Assembly (NCBI GenBank): GCA_020217115.1 | Contig: JAIWOA010000037.1 | Span: 1 to 10,000 of the forward strand | Reading direction: 5' to 3' | DNA from: Calditerrivibrio sp. | GTDB taxonomy: Bacteria > Chrysiogenota > Deferribacteres > Deferribacterales > Calditerrivibrionaceae | DNA length: 10,000 bases | Shown: in pieces, positions 6,237 through 10,000 of the stretch | How the letters are laid out: every line of letters begins with the position of its first letter | How positions within the stretch are numbered: the first letter of the stretch is position 1 | The notes under the pieces: generated by a model | What the model was told of the DNA's origin: nothing | The model's database searches: none | The model's input: only the letters and a program-made list of their open reading frames with translations | Position numbers and translations under genes: made by a program

Positions 6237-6411
6237 GATATTTTGTGTTAAATAAAATTTTAAACTATAAGACAACCACATGTTCACTTTTCAGCATTAT
6301 AAGTTAACAATTAATTTATTAAACACTGTTTATTTTTAGCAAATTTAATCTATAATTATCATATAGGGGATAAAATTAACTTTATATTAAAACTAATACA
6401 ATATAAAAATA
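6237..6411. other. AT-rich divergent control region between the DUF485-actP operon and the DUF294 gene
   Basis: The gap between the two start codons (6084-6461) is about 380 bases and contains no supportable gene. Besides the two promoters and the two palindromes listed separately, this central part is AT-rich with only short chance-level repeats, such as GTTAAC at 6303-6308. Its length leaves room for further regulator sites that I cannot define. Confidence 0.5.
6321..6331. promoter_or_regulatory. Second AAACA-C-TGTTT palindrome, upstream of both divergent promoters
   Basis: This is an exact copy of the 11-mer at 6191-6201, with centres 130 bp apart. It sits about 120 bases upstream of the predicted DUF485-actP start and about 120 bases upstream of the DUF294-gene start, near the middle of the divergent region. 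Pairing with the proximal site by DNA looping is possible but unproven. Confidence 0.45.
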
Positions 6412-6440
6412 TTGAAAATAATAATTTGTTACTGTATAAT
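6412..6440 (+). promoter_or_regulatory. Sigma-70 promoter of the cNMP/CBS/DUF294 gene
   Basis: TTGAAA (6412-6417), a 17-base spacer, and a perfect TATAAT (6435-6440). The predicted start is near 6447, so the leader would be only about 15 bases. This rules out the upstream in-frame TTG at 6426 as a start. Confidence 0.75.
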
Positions 6441-6461
6441 TTAACCTCAGAGGTTCTATAT

Positions 6462-8348
6462 ATGAATAAAATTAACATTAAAGATTATGACAACATAATG
6501 AAAGATCTCAGAAACATGGATCTGTTTAAATCTATAGATGATGAACGTCTATCAAAAATATTATCAAACTCTCACATGATAGAACTAAATCAGAGAGAAA
6601 AACTCTTCGAAAAAGGGGAAACATATCACAAAGGGATCTATATGGTTCTTGAAGGTTTAATCCTTTTCAAAAAGGGAGAAGAATTGGTAAAAGAGATGGG
6701 ATCTGGTGAGATATTAGGCATTACAACATTTCTTGGTAAATCAAGCTACTTAGTTGATGCAGAAGCAAAAAATGATGTAAAATTACTTTTTTTACCTGAG
6801 ATATGTATTTACAAGCTCATAACAGATTATGAAGATTTTAAAATAAAATTTTACAACCTTGTAAAAGAAAGGTCTCACCTCCTGCAGGGAAAAGAGTCCA
6901 TTAAATCATACCCTTTTTCCTACAAACCAGTAGGAAACTTTATGACTACAGAAGTTGAATCAGCCCATGCAAATTCAGATATAACACAAATTTCTAAACA
7001 GATGAGCAGAAAAAATATCGGTTCAATTGTAATCGTTGACAAAAAAGGTAAAATAGAAGGATTAATCACATCCAAACTTATAGTCCATAAATTTTTAGCA
7101 CAGGAGAATGTTCCTTTAAAATCTAAAGTTTCAGACTATATGGAAAAATCTCCAATAAAAGTTCCAAAGGACTACCCTCTTATAGAAGTATTGTCAGAAA
7201 TGTATTCTAAAAATCAAGACTATGCAATAATATCTGAAAATGATATCCCAGTAGGAATAATATCAAACAAAAATATTTTAAAAATACTCTACAGATCGAT
7301 AGATACTTTCTCCCTTAACATAGAAAATGCATCATCCCTTGAAGAATTAAAAAAAATAAAAAATAACATACACTTAATCGCAAGAACATTACTGGAAAAT
7401 AGCAGACAAACAAGCGAAATACTTCCCACAATCTCCCTTATACATATAAATATTCAAAAGAAAGTCTACAAAATATGTGTCCAAAATTATCTAAAATTAA
7501 GTGGGGTAAAAGTTGATGAAATAGACCACGCAATTATCATCATGGGAAGTGGAGCAAGAAAGGAGATGATGCTTAATCCTGACCAGGATAATGGATATAT
7601 ATTCAGTGATAATATAACTGAGGAGGAAATTAGACATCTTTTTGATTTTGGTAAACTTTTTTCAGACTCCTTAGAATCTGTTGGTTATGAAAAGTGTAAG
7701 GGTAATGTTATGGTTACCAACCCTGAAATGTCGATGAAATTATCTGATTGGAAAAAACAGATAGACTCTCTAACGACTAACGCAGGAGATAAAGGTTTTA
7801 CATGGTCTAATATCATATTTGACATGGATCTATTTCATGGGAATCAAGAGATAGTGGACAATTTAAAGAATTTCATTTTAAAAGTTGTATCCTCAAGGCC
7901 TCTATTTCTGATACAAATGTTAGAAAATGAAACCCAATTTAAAATTCCCATCACAATGTTTGGGAACTTTATTGTAGAAAAAGATGGGGAACATAAAGGG
8001 GAGCTAAATCTGAAAAATTCAGCATTGACATTTATAACCGACATAGTTAGAGCATTTAGCTTGAGTAACAAAATAAGAGAATTAAATACTGTAGATAGAA
8101 TAAAACAGTTACAGTTTAAAGAGATATTGTCTGAAGAAACAGTTACAAAAATACTCACTTCATATGAAACAATAGTCGACCTTGCATTAACAAAAGAGAT
8201 AAAGGATGCGGAAACAGGGAAGGAGATATCTAAATTTATTAATCCTAATGCATTGTCTGTATTCAACCAGAATAGACTTAAAAACGCCCTCGGATCAATA
8301 GCCAAACTACTAAACCTCAGCATAAAATACTTCAAAGGACAATTTTAG
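6462..8348 (+). CDS. Signalling protein: cNMP-binding-like domain, CBS pair, DUF294 nucleotidyltransferase
   Basis: This is a cytoplasmic multidomain protein of the DUF294 family, often encoded beside actP; no member's reaction is assumed here. Counting from the ATG at 6462 (628 residues): a cyclic-nucleotide-binding-like beta-barrel (about 20-140), two CBS motifs that usually bind adenylates (about 155-280), a helical linker, a nucleotidyltransferase domain with GSGARKE (362-368) and DQD (374-376), a CKGNVMVTNPEM stretch (412-423), and a C-terminal helical DUF294_C region (about 470-625). AGAGG lies 8 bases before the start. In the cNMP domain the phosphate-binding cassette reads GEILGITTFLGKSSYLVDAEA, without the usual Arg in R-(T/S)-A, so cAMP binding in the standard way is doubtful. 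Divergent from the acetate permease operon; a role in sensing energy state for acetate use is inference. Confidence 0.9.
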   Translation: MNKINIKDYDNIMKDLRNMDLFKSIDDERLSKILSNSHMIELNQREKLFEKGETYHKGIYMVLEGLILFKKGEELVKEMGSGEILGITTFLGKSSYLVDAEAKNDVKLLFLPEICIYKLITDYEDFKIKFYNLVKERSHLLQGKESIKSYPFSYKPVGNFMTTEVESAHANSDITQISKQMSRKNIGSIVIVDKKGKIEGLITSKLIVHKFLAQENVPLKSKVSDYMEKSPIKVPKDYPLIEVLSEMYSKNQDYAIISENDIPVGIISNKNILKILYRSIDTFSLNIENASSLEELKKIKNNIHLIARTLLENSRQTSEILPTISLIHINIQKKVYKICVQNYLKLSGVKVDEIDHAIIIMGSGARKEMMLNPDQDNGYIFSDNITEEEIRHLFDFGKLFSDSLESVGYEKCKGNVMVTNPEMSMKLSDWKKQIDSLTTNAGDKGFTWSNIIFDMDLFHGNQEIVDNLKNFILKVVSSRPLFLIQMLENETQFKIPITMFGNFIVEKDGEHKGELNLKNSALTFITDIVRAFSLSNKIRELNTVDRIKQLQFKEILSEETVTKILTSYETIVDLALTKEIKDAETGKEISKFINPNALSVFNQNRLKNALGSIAKLLNLSIKYFKGQF

Positions 8349-8387
8349 TATATTTGTATTGTAAAATTAAAATAAATTAATAAAGAC

Positions 8388-8417
8388 TTGACACCAATTC
8401 TAATTTATGCTTAAAAT
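8388..8417 (+). promoter_or_regulatory. Sigma-70 promoter of pta-ackA
   Basis: TTGACA (8388-8393) and TAAAAT (8412-8417, five of six) are separated by 18 bases. The start is expected near 8424, about 22 bases before the pta ATG. I see no GC-rich terminator between the DUF294 gene stop (8348) and this promoter, so some read-through into pta is possible. Confidence 0.65.
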
Positions 8418-8446
8418 AAAAAATAATTCTATTCAAGGGGTGACCT

Positions 8447-9433
8447 ATGTCATTAATGGAAAAGTTTTGGGAAATCGCTAAAGAAAGACAAAAAACAATA
8501 GTTTTACCTGAAGGCCATGATGAAAGAACCATTGATGCAGCACACACAATTGTAAACAACAAATTAGCAAAGGTGATTATATTGGGAGATGAAACTGAGG
8601 TTGAAAAACTTTTCAAAAATAAAGGGTATCCTATAAGTTCTGAAATAATTAACCCATCCAGGAGCAAGTATTATGAAGATTTTGTATCTACATACTATGA
8701 GAAGAGAAAATCGAAGGGGATGACTGAAGAGGAAGCAGCTACCTCGATGAAAGATATTTTGTATTTTGGTGCAATGCTTGTGGAAAAAGATATAGCGCAG
8801 GGGTGCGTTACCGGTGCTTGCAATACTACAGCAGATGTTCTAAGAGCTGCCATTAGAGTTATAGGGACAAAACCAGGAATTAACACAGTTTCAAGTTGTT
8901 TTATTATGGTTACAAATAAAAAAGAGTTTGGCAAAAATGGTGCTATACTTTTTGCTGATTGTGCAGTAAACCCAAACCCAAATGCCAGACAATTAGCAGA
9001 GATCGCCCTTGCAACTGCAGATAGCTGCAGATCTTTCCTTGAGGAGGAACCAAAAGTTGCTATGCTATCCTTTTCTACAAAAGGCAGCGCAGAGCATCCC
9101 GATATAGATAAGGTATTAGAAGCACTCAAAATAGCAAAAGAGATCAACCCAAATATAAAAATAGATGGTGAAATGCAAGCAGATGCAGCCCTTATAAAAA
9201 CTGTAGGAGAGAAGAAGGCTCCTGGAAGTGTAGTTGCCGGACATGCAAATGTGCTTGTATTTCCAGATCTTGATGCAGGAAATATCGCCTATAAATTAGT
9301 TGAAAGGATCGCAGGTGCAGAAGCAATAGGACCTATTATTCAAGGATTAAAAAAACCTGTAAATGACCTTTCAAGGGGTTGTAAGTACATGGATATAGTG
9401 AATGTTGCTGCAATCACTGCCGTTCAGGCTTAG
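8447..9433 (+). CDS. pta: Phosphate acetyltransferase Pta (short form)
   Basis: Pta interconverts acetyl-CoA plus phosphate with acetyl phosphate plus CoA in the cytoplasm. The 328 residues cover only the catalytic PTA_PTB domain, as in Methanosarcina and Bacillus, without the N-terminal regulatory domains of the E. coli protein. Visible features are [11 protein letters not shown] near the N-terminus, [18 protein letters not shown] in the middle, [20 protein letters not shown], and the C-terminal [13 protein letters not shown]. The S309, R310 and D316 of this protein fall at the same numbers as active-site residues described in Methanosarcina thermophila Pta. AAGGGGTG precedes the ATG by 4 bases. 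It is followed after 9 bases by ackA, the usual two-gene operon. Direction, acetate assimilation or excretion, cannot be read from sequence. Confidence 0.97.
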   Translation: MSLMEKFWEIAKERQKTIVLPEGHDERTIDAAHTIVNNKLAKVIILGDETEVEKLFKNKGYPISSEIINPSRSKYYEDFVSTYYEKRKSKGMTEEEAATSMKDILYFGAMLVEKDIAQGCVTGACNTTADVLRAAIRVIGTKPGINTVSSCFIMVTNKKEFGKNGAILFADCAVNPNPNARQLAEIALATADSCRSFLEEEPKVAMLSFSTKGSAEHPDIDKVLEALKIAKEINPNIKIDGEMQADAALIKTVGEKKAPGSVVAGHANVLVFPDLDAGNIAYKLVERIAGAEAIGPIIQGLKKPVNDLSRGCKYMDIVNVAAITAVQA

Positions 9434-9442
9434 GAGGAAAAT

Positions 9443-10000
9443 ATGAAAATACTCGCATTAAATTGTGGAAGTTCTTCCGTAAAATACCAGCTTTTTGATT
9501 GGGAAGCAGGAAAGGTTGTTGCAAAGGGTATAGTTGAAAGGATAGGGATAGGGGATTCATTTATAGTGCATGAGGTACCGGGCAGAGAAACGGTTAGGGA
9601 AGAATATGAATGCCACGACCACAGCACAGCGATAAACCTTGTAGTACATACCCTTGAAGATAAAAACAAAGGGGTAATCAACAATGTATCAGAAATATCT
9701 GCAGTAGGACACAGAGTTGTTCATGGTGGAGAAAAATTTAAATGTTCTGTTTTAATAGATGAAAATGTTATAAAGGCAATCGAGGAGGTTCAGCACCTGG
9801 CACCATTACATAACCCACCAAACTTAGCAGGTATAAGGGGTGCTCAGTCTGTAATGCCAAATATACCACATGTAGCAATCTTTGACACAGCATTCCATCA
9901 GACGATGCCAGAGTATGCATATATATATCCAGTACCCTATGAATGGTATGAGAAGTATGGGGTACGTAGATATGGTTTCCATGGAACAAGTCATTTATAC
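9443..10000 (+). CDS. ackA: Acetate kinase AckA, first 186 codons; continues past the right edge
   Basis: Acetate kinase transfers phosphate between ATP and acetate to make acetyl phosphate, in partnership with Pta. The 186 codons visible are a little under half of a normal protein of about 400. The start [14 protein letters not shown] holds N7, S10, S12 and K14 of the first phosphate motif; GHRVVHGG holds R91; LAPLHNPPN holds H123; [10 protein letters not shown] holds D148; GFHGTSH holds H180. These numbers equal those of the active-site residues of Methanosarcina thermophila acetate kinase. A strong GGAGGA site overlaps the pta stop codon and lies 4 bases before the ATG, so translation is probably coupled with pta. 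Confidence 0.97.
   Translation, partial: MKILALNCGSSSVKYQLFDWEAGKVVAKGIVERIGIGDSFIVHEVPGRETVREEYECHDHSTAINLVVHTLEDKNKGVINNVSEISAVGHRVVHGGEKFKCSVLIDENVIKAIEEVQHLAPLHNPPNLAGIRGAQSVMPNIPHVAIFDTAFHQTMPEYAYIYPVPYEWYEKYGVRRYGFHGTSHLY

Noticed and set aside
6426..6461. TTG start adding 12 residues to the cNMP/CBS/DUF294 protein
   Set aside because: The TTG lies within the predicted promoter, upstream of the expected transcription start, while the ATG at 6462 has AGAGG 8 bases upstream.
7844..9147. Minus-strand open frames opposite the DUF294 gene and pta (7844-8335, 8377-8667, 8695-9147)
   Set aside because: All are antisense to well-recognised genes and encode low-complexity hydrophobic or serine-rich peptides without motifs or binding sites.
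9430..9989. Minus-strand open frames opposite ackA (9430-9684, 9768-9989)
   Set aside because: The plus strand carries acetate kinase with all expected active-site residues in register; the opposite frames show nothing recognisable.

Overview
The window comes from an AT-rich bacterial chromosome (roughly one third G+C by eye). It carries housekeeping and central-carbon genes and shows no mobile element, tRNA, rRNA or CRISPR array. The gene set suggests a motile, respiring bacterium able to take up and activate acetate: a proteobacterial-type sdhC-sdhD-sdhA operon, a DUF485/ActP acetate permease pair, and pta-ackA. A low-GC anaerobic respirer such as a member of the Deferribacterota would fit, but that is an inference from gene content and composition, not from a marker gene.

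Layout. Positions 1-1608 (minus strand) hold sdhC, sdhD and the first 299 codons of sdhA, read from a near-consensus sigma-70 promoter at 1662-1690. Next is a lone minus-strand gene (1846-2259) for a 137-residue protein. Its C-terminal half resembles the C-terminal D1/D0 helices of flagellin. It has a flagellar sigma-28 promoter (2314-2340) and a leader with two CsrA-type GGA hairpins. Divergent from it, pdxA and rsmA/ksgA overlap on the plus strand (2401-4126). A one-sided terminator (4131-4161) closes the convergent minus-strand operon of a DUF485 membrane protein and actP (6083 down to 4194), which has its own sigma-70 promoter at 6208-6236. On the plus strand follow a 628-residue cNMP-like/CBS/DUF294 signalling protein (6462-8348), then pta and ackA (8447 to the right edge). 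Each of these two units has a recognisable promoter.

How the parts fit. ActP would bring acetate in, AckA and Pta would convert it through acetyl phosphate to acetyl-CoA (or run in reverse for overflow and ATP), and succinate dehydrogenase links TCA-cycle oxidation to the quinone pool. A short palindrome, AACA-N-TGTT, occurs four times in the window as far as I could find by eye. All four copies lie in the two control regions, in front of sdh and of the DUF485-actP operon, so a shared regulator of acetate oxidation is plausible.

The most unusual locus is the orphan flagellin-tail-like gene. Its sigma-28 promoter, paired CsrA-type hairpins beside the ribosome binding site, and flagellin-like C-terminus recall how flagellin (hag) is controlled in Bacillus. 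Here they serve a short protein that lacks a flagellin N-terminus.
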